This document shows positions 32,993 through 43,700 of a stretch of 64,000 nucleotides of DNA, piece after piece. Position 1 is the stretch's first letter. Every line of letters starts with the position of its first letter. The notes beneath the pieces were generated by a model that worked only from the letters and a program-made list of their open reading frames with translations, made no database searches and was not told where the DNA came from. Both the position numbers and the translations under genes were made by a program. This DNA comes from Mytilisepta virgata (Eukaryota; Mollusca; Bivalvia; Mytilida; Mytilidae). The stretch spans positions 84,899,539 through 84,963,538 of the forward strand of contig CM051519.1 of the NCBI GenBank assembly GCA_028015205.1, written 5' to 3'.

Positions 32993-33574
32993 TCACCATT
33001 CTGTAAAGCTGTTGGGGTTGCATTCTGGATATCTTAAAAATCCTAATTGGTTCTGGTGATCGGAACTATATGGACACGGGACGACGCTACTCAATTCCGG
33101 GACGACATCTCCAATCAAAACGACATTGTTTTTCAACTTAGCGTATTCTTCCTTGCGTAAAGTTATTCCTTTTTTCGTGGGGGCGACTTCGGTGTTGTGG
33201 GATGGTAACCAGTACTCACGGATATTAATATTGTCATTATTTGCTTGAGTTGCGGCATACACGTTTCTTCCCAGGTGTGTCATGTATTCTCTTCTTTCCG
33301 ACAGGGCCAAATCTAGAAACTCCAAGCTGTCGACCAACATTTTCCACCTCTGAAGGGGTAAGCTGATTCCCTTTTTGGTAGGCACTAATTTTCCATCTGT
33401 ATGCCCCCACTCTCTAATGTCAATTCTAATTTGATCTTTCCACTTCGTAGCTTGAACGAATCTGTTGTTTCCCAGCTCTATATTGCAACGTGCGTTCTCC
33501 ATCTCGGTTAGTGGGTAAATGAAGTATCGGGCATCGATGCGCGTTACTTTACACTGACGTTTCGGGTTTTTCAT
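32993..33574 (-). CDS. Tandem PC4-domain (SUB1/p15-like) ssDNA-binding protein, right copy
   Basis: 193 codons, intact, in the opposite orientation to the left copy; the two genes converge on the spacer. Same two PC4 domains. It differs at residue 44 (K, for E) and residue 120 (E, for H, from CAT versus GAG). The Glu at 120 gives IREYW, which matches the human PC4 consensus, so the right copy is probably the ancestral form at that site. Retention of two open copies fits either a recent insertion or gene conversion between the arms. Folding back of a transcript that covers both arms would give a very long duplex RNA. Confidence 0.88.
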   Translation of the reverse strand: MKNPKRQCKVTRIDARYFIYPLTEMENARCNIELGNNRFVQATKWKDQIRIDIREWGHTDGKLVPTKKGISLPLQRWKMLVDSLEFLDLALSERREYMTHLGRNVYAATQANNDNINIREYWLPSHNTEVAPTKKGITLRKEEYAKLKNNVVLIGDVVPELSSVVPCPYSSDHQNQLGFLRYPECNPNSFTEW

Positions 33575-33655
33575 TGGTTCTTTTCAGATCAATTGTATTA
33601 CCTCCAAATAAGGTCAAAACCCTTTCGAATAATATCGGCATGTGTAAACATGCGG

Positions 33656-33800
33656 TGACTCATATCCGTGTCTTGATGAGTCATTGGAATCTGTTGACCA
33701 AATAAGGACTGCGTGATGACTCATGTATGCCAATCGGTGTCTTGATGACTCATGAGACTTTGTTGACCAAATAAGGACTGCGCGATGATCTGATGACTCA
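33656..33800 (-). promoter_or_regulatory. Cluster of five AP-1-type sites upstream of the right PC4 gene
   Basis: Mirror image of 29257-29401: sites at 33656-33662, 33677-33683, 33717-33723, 33746-33752 and 33794-33800. All five cores are preserved in both arms. Confidence 0.6.
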
Positions 33801-33949
33801 CGTCGGTGGTGAGCCGGATGTCCATATATAGAAAAGGGGGAGGGGCGTATGTCCCTATATGGAAAAGGGGGCGAAGCATGACCATATTTGGGTTTGCCAC
33901 ATTTGCCACGGGTTTTTTGGGGGGCTAAAAAACCTCACACCTTACTACT

Positions 33950-33955
33950 TACAGC
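33950..33955. repeat. Right target-site duplication (TACAGC)
   Basis: Matches the left flank TGCAGC in five of six bases and the single TACAGC of the uninterrupted repeat copy. Confidence 0.6.
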
Positions 33956-34882
33956 TACAATTTAATTTATTTCATGTTATGCTGAACATTTTTGCTGTTT
34001 ATAGATTTTCTTTATCTACAATAATATTCAAGTTAATAACGTAAAACAGCAAAAATGCCTTAAAATTAACAAGTCAGGGGCAATAACCCGAAAATGAGTT
34101 GACCGATTTATCTGAAAATTTCATGGCAGAAAGATCTTCACCTCATAAACATTTTTAGTACTTGACAGTATGCTGTAACTGCTTTAGTTTTTGAGATATG
34201 AGCATTTTTCACCTATGTTCTATTTTTAATCAACCAATGAGAAACAAGAATTGCCCATGAGGCCATGTGTGTTGCCCGATCGGGACGAAAAGAGGAAATT
34301 TTGTAAAGAACCTCCAATAGATGCTTCCTGTCAAGTTTCGTTCTATTCGACCAAGCGACTTCAGAGAAGAAGATTGTTTTATATCAGCCAATCAAAAACA
34401 AGAACTGCCGACGGCGTTCACATCTGTAGTCAGATCGGGACGAAATGCGGAGAGTTAGTAAAGAACCTCCCATAGATGCTCCCTGTCAAGTTTCGTTCTA
34501 TTTGGCCAAGCAGTTCCAGAGAAAATGTTTTTTTTTTGTCAACCAATGAGAAACAAGAATTTCCCATGACGGTCATGTAAAGGACCTCCCATATAAACTC
34601 CCTTTCAAGTTTTGTTCCATTTGGCCGAGCAGTTTCAAAGAAGATTTTTTTAAAACTCAGCCAATCAGAAACAACAATTGCCCATGGCGGCCATGTCTTT
34701 TCCCGATCAAGATGAAATGAGGAACGTTTGTAGCGACCTCACAAAAATTGTTCCTGCAAAGTTTAGTTCTAATTGGCCCAGTGGTTTCAGAGGAGAAGAT
34801 CTTTAAAGGAAAAGTTTACGCCGGACGACGGACGCCAAGTGATGGCAGTAGCTCACATGGCCTTTTAGACCAGTTGAGCTAA
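33950..34882 (+). repeat. Dispersed repeat, right part, interrupted
   Basis: It resumes the repeat begun at 28651. It shares AAAATTAACAANTCAGGGGC, ATTTCATGNCAGNNAGATCT and the terminal CGCCAAGTGATNGCANNAGC...GAGCTAA with 43394-44602. It includes several about 120-bp modules containing CCAATNAGAAACAAGAATT and CTGTCAAGTTTNGTTC. Confidence 0.8.
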
Positions 34883-35164
34883 TAAAACGGAAAAATCAGC
34901 AAACTAAAGTTTTATAAGACAACACAAAAACTAGAGCACTAGCAAAAACAAAAACCGGGAGTGATATCAGATGCTTCAGAAGGGCAAGTTTACGCCGGAC
35001 CACGAACGCCAAGTGATGGCAGTAGCTCACATGGCCTTTTAGACCAGTTGAGCTAATAAAACGGAAAAATCAGCAAACTAAACAGTTTTACAAGACAACA
35101 CAAAAACTAGAGCACTAGCAAAAACAAAAACCGGGAGTGATATCAGATGCTTCAGAAGGGCAAG
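34812..35164 (+). repeat. 174-bp tandem duplication at the repeat/LINE junction
   Basis: 34812-34985 and 34986-35164 are near-identical. Each covers AAGTTTACGCCGGACNACG through CTTCAGAAGGGCAAG, so the duplication spans the end of one repeat and the adjoining LINE remnant. Confidence 0.85.
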
Positions 35165-35400
35165 TAATAGTATGTCCTGCTCCGTTAACGACATCCGTCA
35201 CATTGCAACTTGGTAGCATCTGGTGAATTGTCAAGTCAAGGAAGACGTGTAATCTAACTAAACATACTTTTTCTAGTTTTATTTGTTTATTTATGTCGGC
35301 TGTTTGGTATCGACCAATCAATTCGTGATCATTCTTACATAATTTTGGAGTGGAAATACAGTGACTGGACATAACTCTGTCTTGGAAGTTTATGTGACAG
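34890..35400 (-). mobile_element. LINE 3'-end remnant
   Basis: In reverse orientation it has the CTTCTGAAGCATCTGATATC and CCGTTAACGGAGCAGGACAT blocks. These correspond to the conserved GGAGCAGGAATTGCTTACCC and CTTCCGGAGCACC blocks at 54960-54990. The minus ORF at 35115-35372 is part of this debris. Confidence 0.55.
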
Positions 35401-35514
35401 TAATTTCGCTCTGCCTGGAAAGACGTCTAAAATACATTTATCGTATTTCCCTATGGCTATATCGACCTGCTGAGGCCTTCGGAATTTCCCGTATTTCGGC
35501 ACTGTGACGTCGTA

Positions 35515-35605
35515 AAGAGTTGACCCGACCCTAATATGAGCTGACCCGAATATATCAGCGACGTCATAATGTTTGACCCGACGTTGACCCGAATATATCA
35601 GGAAA
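35515..35605 (+). repeat. Short direct repeats with TTGACCCGA and GACGTC
   Basis: Three to four iterations of GTTGACCCGA / GCTGACCCGAATATATCAG, interspersed with GACGTCGT and GACGTCAT CRE-like words. Non-coding. Confidence 0.5.
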
Positions 35606-35709
35606 ACATCCGGTTATAGGCGGATGGCCATTGAAAAGTAAGAAATTCCAATAAGATTGCTAGTTAACAATACGATAAATTTATCATCAAGTTTTCTTCA
35701 AACAAATAT

Positions 35710-35812
35710 TGTAAAATATAAGCCGCTCGACACAATATGAAGCTTTTTGGCTCGTTCGCTACGCTCACTCGCCGAAAATCTTCACATTGTGTCTCGCGGC
35801 TGATATTTTACG
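35710..35812. repeat. Long hairpin (about 41-bp stem)
   Basis: GTAAAATATAAGCCGC at 35710 pairs with GCGGCTGATATTTTAC ending at about 35812. The stem continues through GACACAATNTGAAG to GGC around the loop TCGTTCGCTACGCTCACTC. It looks like the core of a small inverted-repeat element. Confidence 0.8.
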
Positions 35813-35839
35813 ATATACGTTTGCAGAAAACCTGATAAT

Positions 35840-37195
35840 ATGTACATATCACATGCACGACAGCAACGAATCGTCTGTGAAATCACAAAACTTAGGCTGG
35901 GGACTTTGGTATGTTATTGCAGTAAAATCAGTTAACAATTAGAAAGTTCGAATCATTCCTTTGTCGTGGTCGAAGTTTTGATTTGAATCTCTCTGTATGA
36001 TATAGTAACGATTACAAGTACATGTATGAAGTAGATGTGCCTTTGGTCACGGTGTTTTCAAGTTCAGTTTGTTAGATAAGATTCATGTGTCCTTGAAGCT
36101 AGGATTATAGAATCACAGTACATATTTGAATATAACTGTGGCTGGAATTCAATAACCGGCCTAGTTTCTCTCATTTTCGCTGTAAAAGTCCTGGTAAAGG
36201 CTTAGCTCAATAGAACAGATCGGCAAAAATCGGCTCACAATTTGCATCATTGGAATTCCAAACTCAACAAATATATTGTGGAAAACAATCAGTCTCAATT
36301 TGCTTTTTATTAGAATCGATGTAGTTTTTAACGAAATAAGTTCTTTCACGATCTGCTTCAAGGCAAACGCATCTTTGCAACTCTTATTTAGTTCATGAAC
36401 ATTGGCGGATTAGATGATGCAAAACGGATTTCAGTAGCCTCTCGAACCAGTTCTTAACTGTTGGAATTGGAAGTAAAGCAATATGGGGGTTGAAAGGGCT
36501 TATGTATCTCACTTTACAAGAACCAGCGAGATACCCCTACTAATATCGAAACTTTTGAAGTATTTATATCTAGTAAATGGGAAGGAATGTCATTATAATA
36601 AAAGTCATCACTTACAGCAATAACGAAGGAAGGTGGGACATTAATGACTATCTTTTCAAAATATAAATCATAAGCTGTTTCGGAGTTTTTAAAAATTTTA
36701 CTTTACCATCAGAAACTATAATAGTCATGTCTATGTCAGAAATAATGGGGCATTCAATTGGTTAATCGGTTCAGATATTTTCGAAATTATAGAACAATTG
36801 TTCATAAATTGTAGTGTCCTTTCTCAGTCCGAAATTTGAATTGGGATTGTCGATTCTGTCCAATAGTTTCGACTTATGCATTTTTTTAAAACTAAGAAAA
36901 CCTTGTATGCTTCACACAACCATTTTTCTTCAAATAAAATTTCTATCCCTTATTACGAATGCAATTAATTTGTTTATTGAGGGTTTCGCCAGTTTTAGCG
37001 CAGTATTGGCCAACACCTACCTACGGAGATTGGAGTCAAACACCTTGAAAAGAGCTGGATCATAATTTACAACCTAAGTCTTCACTGGCTACTGATCATT
37101 TACGACGTGATCTCTGAAGTTATTTAATAACAACTGCTTGGTATGGACGGCAAATTTGTGTCGTCTACTTTCATTTTGCCAATAATTGTTTTTTT
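35840..37195. other. No recognised gene
   Basis: AT-rich. The 83-codon ORF at 36814-37065 shows no domain, and I see no splice partners or tandem repeats. Confidence 0.45.
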
Positions 37196-37196
37196 T

Positions 37197-37390
37197 TTAA
37201 TTTAGGTTCATTTGTATGTTTCGGAGTTTAGTTTTGCCGTCCATTTCGCTGAACCAGTATGCATTATTGTTAAGGGGACAGCTGAAGCCTCGCTGCGATG
37301 AAGACCCATTGGTAGCTTGAGCTGTTTTTCTGCTCTTTGGTAGGGTTGTTGTCTCTTTGACACATTACCGTTTCCATTCTCTTTTCTATA
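37197..37390 (+). repeat. GGTNGGGTTGTTGT-type dispersed repeat, copy 2
   Basis: Homologous to 15690-15915: GGTTCATTTGTATGTTTCGG, TATGCATTATTGTTAAGGGG, GCTCTTTGGTAGGGTTGTTG, ending near CATTACCGTTTCCATTCTC. Confidence 0.8.
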
Positions 37391-37669
37391 TAATAACAAG
37401 AGTGGACACACAAAAATGTCTCGCCTGTCGTGTATTTCTAATGAAAGTAAATACTATCAGACATACATTATAACTTTTAAGCTGTAAATAATGAGATAAT
37501 GTCAATGCTGCTGATGCCTGTATGAACGCTAAAGCTGCTGCCAGGCCTGCTGAAGACAACTATAATAGTTTCTTCATACTACTAATTGTATAGGTTATTA
37601 TTCACTATATAAAGATATGCAGGATAACTTTGGTTAAAGAGTGAAAGAACAGGGCAAAACACAAAAACT

Positions 37670-38172
37670 TAACTTTAACAACTGAACCATGAAAATGAGG
37701 TCAAGGTCAGATGACACCTGCCAGTTGGACATGTACACCTTACAATCCTTCCATACACCAAATATAGTAGACCTATTGCATACAGTATTCGAAAAACATG
37801 CCAAAACATAAAAACTTATAACAACTGAACCATGAAAATGAGGTCAAGGTCAGATGACACCTGCCAGTTGGACATATACACCTTACAATCCTTCCATACA
37901 CCAAATATAGTAGACCTATTGCATACAGTATTCCAAAAACAGGCCAAAACACAATAACTTAACTATAACCAATGAACCATGAACATGAGGTCAAGGTCAG
38001 TTGGACATGTACACCTTACAATCCTTCCATACACGAAATATACTAGACCTATTGCTTATAGTATATATGGACTTGACCACCAAAACTTAACCTTGTTCAC
38101 TGATCCTTGAAATGGGGTCTAAGTCAATTGAAAACTGTCTGACGGGATGAGGACCTTGTAAGGTACGCACAT
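37670..38172 (+). repeat. ~145-bp tandem repeat, three to four units
   Basis: TGAACCATGAAAATGAGGTC recurs at 37683 and 37826, and with one change at 37973. TACACCTTACAATCCTTCCA and ATATAGTAGACCTATTGC are in each unit; a weaker fourth unit begins near 38100. The array continues after the LINE at about 39203-39380 (TGAACCATGAAAATGAGGTC at 39274). Confidence 0.85.
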
Positions 38173-38184
38173 ACCAAATATAGT
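38173..38184. repeat. LINE target-site duplication, left (ACCAAATATAGT)
   Basis: A perfect 12-base match to 39191-39202. Confidence 0.9.
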
Positions 38185-39190
38185 CTTCTTCTTCTTCTTG
38201 TTCGCCATTACACTTGAATGCCAGTCTCCTCAACAAATCTGGCCGTCTTCTGTAGGTCTTCCACAGGTCCATACAGTTTCTCTGTAATGGGGGTTGGTTT
38301 ATCCCATATCTTCTCTCTCTGTGCGTGGTGTAACTTGCACGTCCGTAGAAAGTGTTCTGTATTCTGCTCTGCTTCTCCACAGGGACACATAGGATATGGT
38401 ATGACCTTCAAAACTCTGTACAGATGTTGGTTGAGTCTGTTGTGTACTGTCCTGAGCCTGAAGATTGTGGTTTGCTCAAATCTTTTTAGTTGATGATAGC
38501 TATCTTGCTTCTGGGGAGTATTGTGCAGAGACTTGATGATGGTCTTCATCTCTGTGTAGCAGACAGGATTTTCATCTTGCTGTTGTTGAGTGCCTTCCTG
38601 TGCTAGCTTATCTGCTTTTTCATTTCCGTTGATTCCACAATGTGAAGGTATCCACTGTATGGCAGTTTTAAGGCTCTTGATGGAATAAATAGCTCTTCCA
38701 AGTTGTGGTAGTTTGTTGTTGGTCAGTGCTTGTATTACAGAGAGGGCATCTGTTAGGAATACTACTTGGCATATTTTCTGCGTTTTCCTTGATGTAATTT
38801 GCCGTATGGATGAGTGCTTCTTCTTCAGCCTTGTAGTTGGAGCAATGTAATCCTGTTGGTATTGCCATTGACTGTTGTTCTCCATGATGTTCTTGGTGGT
38901 TTCTTTGCAATGCTCTTGTTTCTAGAGTGAAGCTGGATCTTTTGAGTCTACCTGAGGATAGTTGTTTCAGTCTCTCATTCATTGGGTGGTTTGGTAAGCA
39001 TTGGTATTTGGTGGCCTGTATCATAGCTTTACATTCTCTTCTCTTACTTAATGGTGGTATGTTTCTAATTTCCTCCATACTAGCAATAGGTGTTGATTTC
39101 ATGGCTCCTGTGATGATGCGGAGTGCCTGATTCTGGACTTTATCTAGAGTCTGATGGTGAGACTTAGCTGCTGTCATTCAAGCACTTGAG
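38185..39190 (-). mobile_element. 5'-truncated LINE with RNase H and C-terminal zinc motif
   Basis: A 1006-bp insertion in the 145-bp repeat array, bounded by perfect 12-bp duplications. On the minus strand it ends in an (AAG)n tail (38185-38200). Translation shows LDKVQNQALRIITGAMKSTP (region after the RT), then NYKAEEEAL, VVFLTDALSVIQAL and IQWIPSHCGINGNEKADKLA of RNase H, then CPCGEAEQNTEHFLRTC, a CCHC motif. A frameshift separates 39177-38668 from 38885-38208. The first RNase H aspartate block (TDGS) expected before NYKAEEEAL is missing, so the enzyme is dead. This domain order fits RNase H-bearing LINE clades such as I/R1/Jockey relatives. Confidence 0.88.
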
Positions 39191-39202
39191 ACCAAATATA
39201 GT
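39191..39202. repeat. LINE target-site duplication, right (ACCAAATATAGT)
   Basis: Perfect match to 38173-38184; sequence of the host repeat resumes here. Confidence 0.9.
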
Positions 39203-39660
39203 TATCCTATTACTCATAATAAGAGAGAAATCAAAATTACAAAAAATCAACTTTTTTTTTCAAGTAGTCACTGAACCATGAAAATGAGGTCAAGGACAAT
39301 GTACATATGACAGACAAAAACTTCGTAACATAAGGCATCTAAATACAAAGTATAAAGCATCCAAGTCTTCCACCTTCTAAAATATAAAGCTTTTAAGAAG
39401 TTAGTTAACGCCGCCGCCGCCGGATCACTATCCCTATGTCAAGCTTTCTGTGACTTAAGTCGCAGGATCGACAAAAACGATAATCGAGAATTGCCGCAAA
39501 TATTTTTTGGATATTATTCCAATGGTCACAAAAATTAAGTTCTGGTGTGAAGACAGAATTCTGACACATTATGCATGCAGTTATATTGAGAATAATGCCT
39601 GACAGCAAAAATGAAAACATAGTGATGACTCTGAGATGTGATCATTTAAATATGCATAAT

Positions 39661-39790
39661 ACATGTACCCGTTATATATATAAATATGAATAATACATGT
39701 ACCCGTTATATATATAAATATGTATAATACATGTACCCGTTATATATATAAATATGTATAATACATGAACCCGTTATATATATAAATCGA
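39661..39790. repeat. 34-bp tandem repeat, four copies
   Basis: ACATGTACCCGTTATATATA starts at 39661, 39695 and 39729, and with one change at 39763. The rest of each unit is TAAATATGNATAAT. Confidence 0.92.
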
Positions 39791-40286
39791 ATGTTGTCAC
39801 TTCAGTGAAATGCATGTATTCATTGGAATTTCAGGCAACTATAAGCAATCGGTTGGTCATGTTTTAATAGTTTGAAAAAACAGAATTATCTAGGAAATAT
39901 ATGTGTGATTGTTTTTCCCAGTAATTGAAAACCAGAACTATAGATTTGATGCTATTTTATTATAGATCAGAGTGAAAATATTAAGAATCAATAATATTTT
40001 ATGATCATAATGCCTTTGCAAAGAAATAATCCATTATAAATAAACATAATAAATAAATTATTTACGATGTTGTTAATGAGAGGAGTTTCTCATTCTTACA
40101 TAATAAGACCAAAATGTTAAGTGCTGGTTTGTTCTGCTGTAATGAAAATAGAATAGATCCAATAGAATTCCATGACTAATTGGAAACACATATATTAATT
40201 TTAATTAACTTAAACAGGTCTGCACAAACTTCCAAAAACGAATATACTCTCAAAAGAGAATTTTCATTCCCAGTATTCAATGTTTT

Positions 40287-40328
40287 TTATGAAATCTCCA
40301 ATGCTGATGCTGGAACAAGAAAAGTTTC
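40287..40328 (-). CDS. Possible terminal exon of an unidentified gene
   Basis: Follows an AATATAG acceptor (weak pyrimidine tract) and reads ETFLVPASALEIS then TAA, in phase with the possible exon at 40459-40514. Together they give (..)LVEFQNMSMSEGKPTLAF + ETFLVPASALEIS, which reads like real protein but matches no family I can name. It may belong to a gene interleaved with or downstream of LAMTOR5. Confidence 0.25.
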   Translation of the reverse strand, partial: ETFLVPASALEIS

Positions 40329-40458
40329 CTATATTTTGTAAATATATTAAAAACGCAATAGAAATACAAAATATTCATTAACATATCATAAATAACTGAT
40401 ATAATATAAAAACATTAAATACTCGCATTTGAGAGTAAAATGATGACATCATACTCAC

Positions 40459-40514
40459 AAAAGCAAGTGTTGGTTTACCCTCTGACATACTCATGTTTTG
40501 GAATTCGACCAGAC
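40459..40514 (-). CDS. Possible internal exon of an unidentified gene
   Basis: A 56-nt exon with a good acceptor (TTATTTTAACAG|GT) and strong donor (TTTT|GTGAGT). It reads LVEFQNMSMSEGKPTLAF. It lies 177 bases downstream of the LAMTOR5 stop on the same strand. An upstream partner exon was not found; alternatively translation starts at its own ATG. Confidence 0.3.
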
Positions 40515-40691
40515 CTGTTAAAATAATCTCCCTTTGAACAGAACTTTACAAAACTTGAATTGTTCTTATTTGTTGTAAATATAAAATATAATTGTACAAA
40601 ATATAATTATTTATAATCTGTATGAATGTCATGATAAATAGGTCAGTAGAGAAATAATTTTTCAATAATGATTCTCTTTGGCTGTTTTCTC

Positions 40692-40755
40692 TCATGTCGG
40701 TGACGATTTGTAAATCGCCATAGTAATATCATCTTCACTTTTTATCAAAACACTC
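40692..40755 (-). CDS. LAMTOR5: LAMTOR5, last exon
   Basis: A 64-nt exon after the strong acceptor TTTTTTTCAG|GAG. It encodes (G)SVLIKSEDDITMAIYKSSPT then TGA, equivalent to human NIMIQKHDGITVAVHKMAS. Too short to stand out in an ORF scan. Confidence 0.9.
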
Positions 40756-43700
40756 CTGAAAAAAATATAAGATTTTAATTTATACTAGCTACTTGTTCTT
40801 GAAAAATAAATTTTCTATCTTTATATGAAAGCCTATGGTATATTGAAAATGCTGCAATGCAAACAAACTTTTCAAATACTGTGGATGCATTTATTTTCGT
40901 GGATAGAGAAAAAAGGCATTTCATGGTACATGTATACGTAAATTCGTGGATTGCTGGCTTAAAAAAAATATAAAAAGTTGTTGAAATACTGAAATTCGTA
41001 GCATGGCACATCATAAATCATGAAAATACTGCGACAAAACATGTATCCTCTGTGGATATAGATGACTCATCATATGTCCGTATCCAAGTTCATGGTGTAA
41101 CAACACAAATGTATAATGTTGTCATGGATATGTACATCAAAACTCTGTGGTTTCAAACTTGAGTGCAAAAAAATTTAAGTAAACATATTATTTTTCGTTG
41201 GATAATTAAATTTGTGATTTACTGGGACCCACGAAAACCACGAAAATTGGTATACAACGAATTTAAATGAATCCACAGTACCACGAGGCTTCACTTCACA
41301 AAAATGTCTAATCTTAAGAAATTCAGTGAGCTGAGCTAAGGGCTATTCCAGCAAAACATACATGGGACGGGGGAAGGGATAATATAAAAATTATCTATTT
41401 GGTTGTTAGTGAGTGGAAAGTGCATCTATGGTCCATTGCTGGACCTCAAAATATGCTTCTCTGGGTGCTTATATGAAAAATCAAAGTTTTTTTTAACGTT
41501 TTTACCTTTTAGTTTGCCTTAGCTTATTGATCATGATCATTTAAAACTTATACACAATGCTTTTTCTCATTATATACAGATTGAGTTCAAATTTGGTTAT
41601 TGTAGATTTTACTATAGCAGTTTTTTGCCCAAGCGGGGGCATCTGTTTTCTTTTTCAAATAATGTGATACATAAAAACACAAGGATGTGAATATATAAAC
41701 ACAAAGTTACATGACTGTTTTGCTTAAATGAAAACTAAGTTGATATTAACATGATTTTGCCATATATTTTTAAAAATCAGCATAATTAATAATCCAGATT
41801 TGCAGAATTTTCAAAATCATGCTTTTTTAACTATTTAATTTGATTCTGATGGTGCCTATAAAGCTTCTGCTTTTGCTTCTATGGGTGGGTATAAGTGAAA
41901 TGAAATCACTTCTATGGATGATTACTCCAATTTTCAAGTGCCTTACCCCATCTCATGTATGTCTTGCTGGAACAGCCCTAAGCTGCATTGAATTATTTAA
42001 AGTTATTCTATACTTCTCAACAAGGCATAGGTTTAGCTTGAACTTGTTACGCAAAAGGTTGATTGTTTTATCTATATTATTTAAAGTGTGGTCAATAGAT
42101 ATAAAAGCCTAACTGCTGTTCTTCAACTTCAGTAACTGTCGTATTTATCAAAATTTCAGTATTCTAAATTTAATCATTGCATAATTAAAGCCCTCTTCCC
42201 CACCCCATCTTACTTGATGTATGAAATATGAAATATAAGTAATCAAAACAGAAACAGTAGAAATATTCATTTTTAACTTCATACAATCTAGTAAAATTGT
42301 AAGCTATTGCTGTCTTGAAGTGATGTTCATCCAAAACAAAGACATTATTGAAAAAAGAATTATCACCATAAAAGATTGTGCAAAGTGGAAATCTTGTGTG
42401 TGTATGGTTATAAATATAGATATTGCTTCTGTTTTACATTTTGATAGATTAATATATATTATAATATTTCTATACATACCCAGTTTCTGATTCAATACAA
42501 ATAACAGGAGATGATGAACTGTTAGGATGTAACTGTGCTGCTTGTTTAGCTATACTGGTTATATTTCCTGATACACATTTATCTGTTATACCTTTAGCTT
42601 AAAAAACATACAATTTTATGTTAAAATATGAAATACATTTTCTTTTTAACTGAGATAGTCTGTCAGACCAGCGAAAAGATCTAATCACAATGATAAATAA
42701 TTACAGCAAGAATTTTAAAAATTTAGATCCCACCAAAAAACTGATATGATTAATGAATAATGAAGATGAGAAATTACTATCAGAATTGTGCATATTCATT
42801 AAGAAATATGAAAAGTTATGATGGGATTGACACAAATACATCCATTGAAATCTCCTATTTTGGATAGTGACTGTATTTCAGATAATATAAAATGAAGTAG
42901 CTCTTTTTCTCATTACTTCAACTTAAAAATTTTCCCTTAGTGTGTTCTAGAGCACCGTCCCTTGCTGCTGTGCATTAGTCATGAGGAGAACCATATAATA
43001 AGTCTAGTTGTATTGATAATTGTATTGGGAAAGCTGAATGAACTATGTCAACTATAGTCACGTTACAATTGAGCCATGAGATATCCCAAATGTTAGTAAG
43101 CGGACTTCACAACAATTAGCCTTAATATGATCTCTAAAAAAATTATGTACATTCCACTATTACATTGAAAACATAGACAACAGCAAAAGCAGGCGAGACA
43201 ATTGGTTTCCGTGGTACCCTTACAAAATTTTGTTTTGATACTGCTGTTTTTATAATGATGCAGCGACAATACATTTTCTGTAATTTTCTTTTCTAAGAAT
43301 AACCAATACATAGTTTTATCTGACTTCTGGTCATACTAATCAGGACTCTAAATTGATAAAAAATACTGGATACCAACTTACAATGGAGAATATAACAAGA
43401 GCTCCCAAGAGCCCAAATCGCTCACGGGTTATTTTTGTGTAGATCTTGCATCAATTATTATTTTTGCTATTTAATGTATACCGTCACATTTATCGCCTTA
43501 ATATTGACTGTACAGCTAAAATATAGAACATTGAACCTGAATATCTATGGTTGCTATTGACTTTTTCATCAGTTGCTATAGACTTTTTCAATGCCCTTGA
43601 CTCTTGACCTTCCATTTTGACTTGAACAGGTAAATGGTAGGGTCCTTAACCCACATATCTGGTTGATAGGGACTTTTCCATTGGTTGCAATGGATTTTTT

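Larger units (their letters stand above)
29108..33949. mobile_element. 4.84-kb palindromic element carrying two PC4-domain genes
   Basis: The left arm (29108-31292) and right arm (31765-33949) are inverted copies of exactly 2185 bp each, with only scattered substitutions seen. They enclose a 472-bp spacer. Ends are AGTAGTAAGGTGTGAGG / CCTCACACCTTACTACT. It is flanked by a probable 6-bp TSD and sits inside an older repeat whose two halves resume on either side. Each arm has a promoter-like AP-1 cluster, a 193-codon gene and a polyadenylation signal. No transposase, integrase, polymerase or capsid gene is present, so it would need proteins in trans. A 6-bp TSD and AG...CT termini recall Polinton/Maverick elements, but the size and content do not match; a foldback derivative is one explanation. 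Origin is inference, structure is directly visible. Confidence 0.88.
31765..33949 (-). repeat. Right arm of the palindrome
   Basis: Exact inverted counterpart of 29108-31292. The PC4 gene starts 375 bases from the outer end in both arms, so there is no net indel between the outer end and the gene. Visible differences include the two PC4 codon changes, one base in the promoter (GGTGTTGACC versus GGTTTTGACC on the gene strand) and one near TACATTTGATC versus TACAATTGATC. Confidence 0.92.

Noticed and set aside
29108..33949. Integrated herpesvirus or complete Polinton
   Set aside because: No polymerase, capsid, protease or integrase gene is present. Only PC4-type genes and regulatory sequence are seen, so I leave the origin open.
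37208..37411. 67-codon minus-strand ORF
   Set aside because: It lies within a dispersed non-coding repeat that has copies at 15690-15915 and 44187-44250 without a conserved frame.
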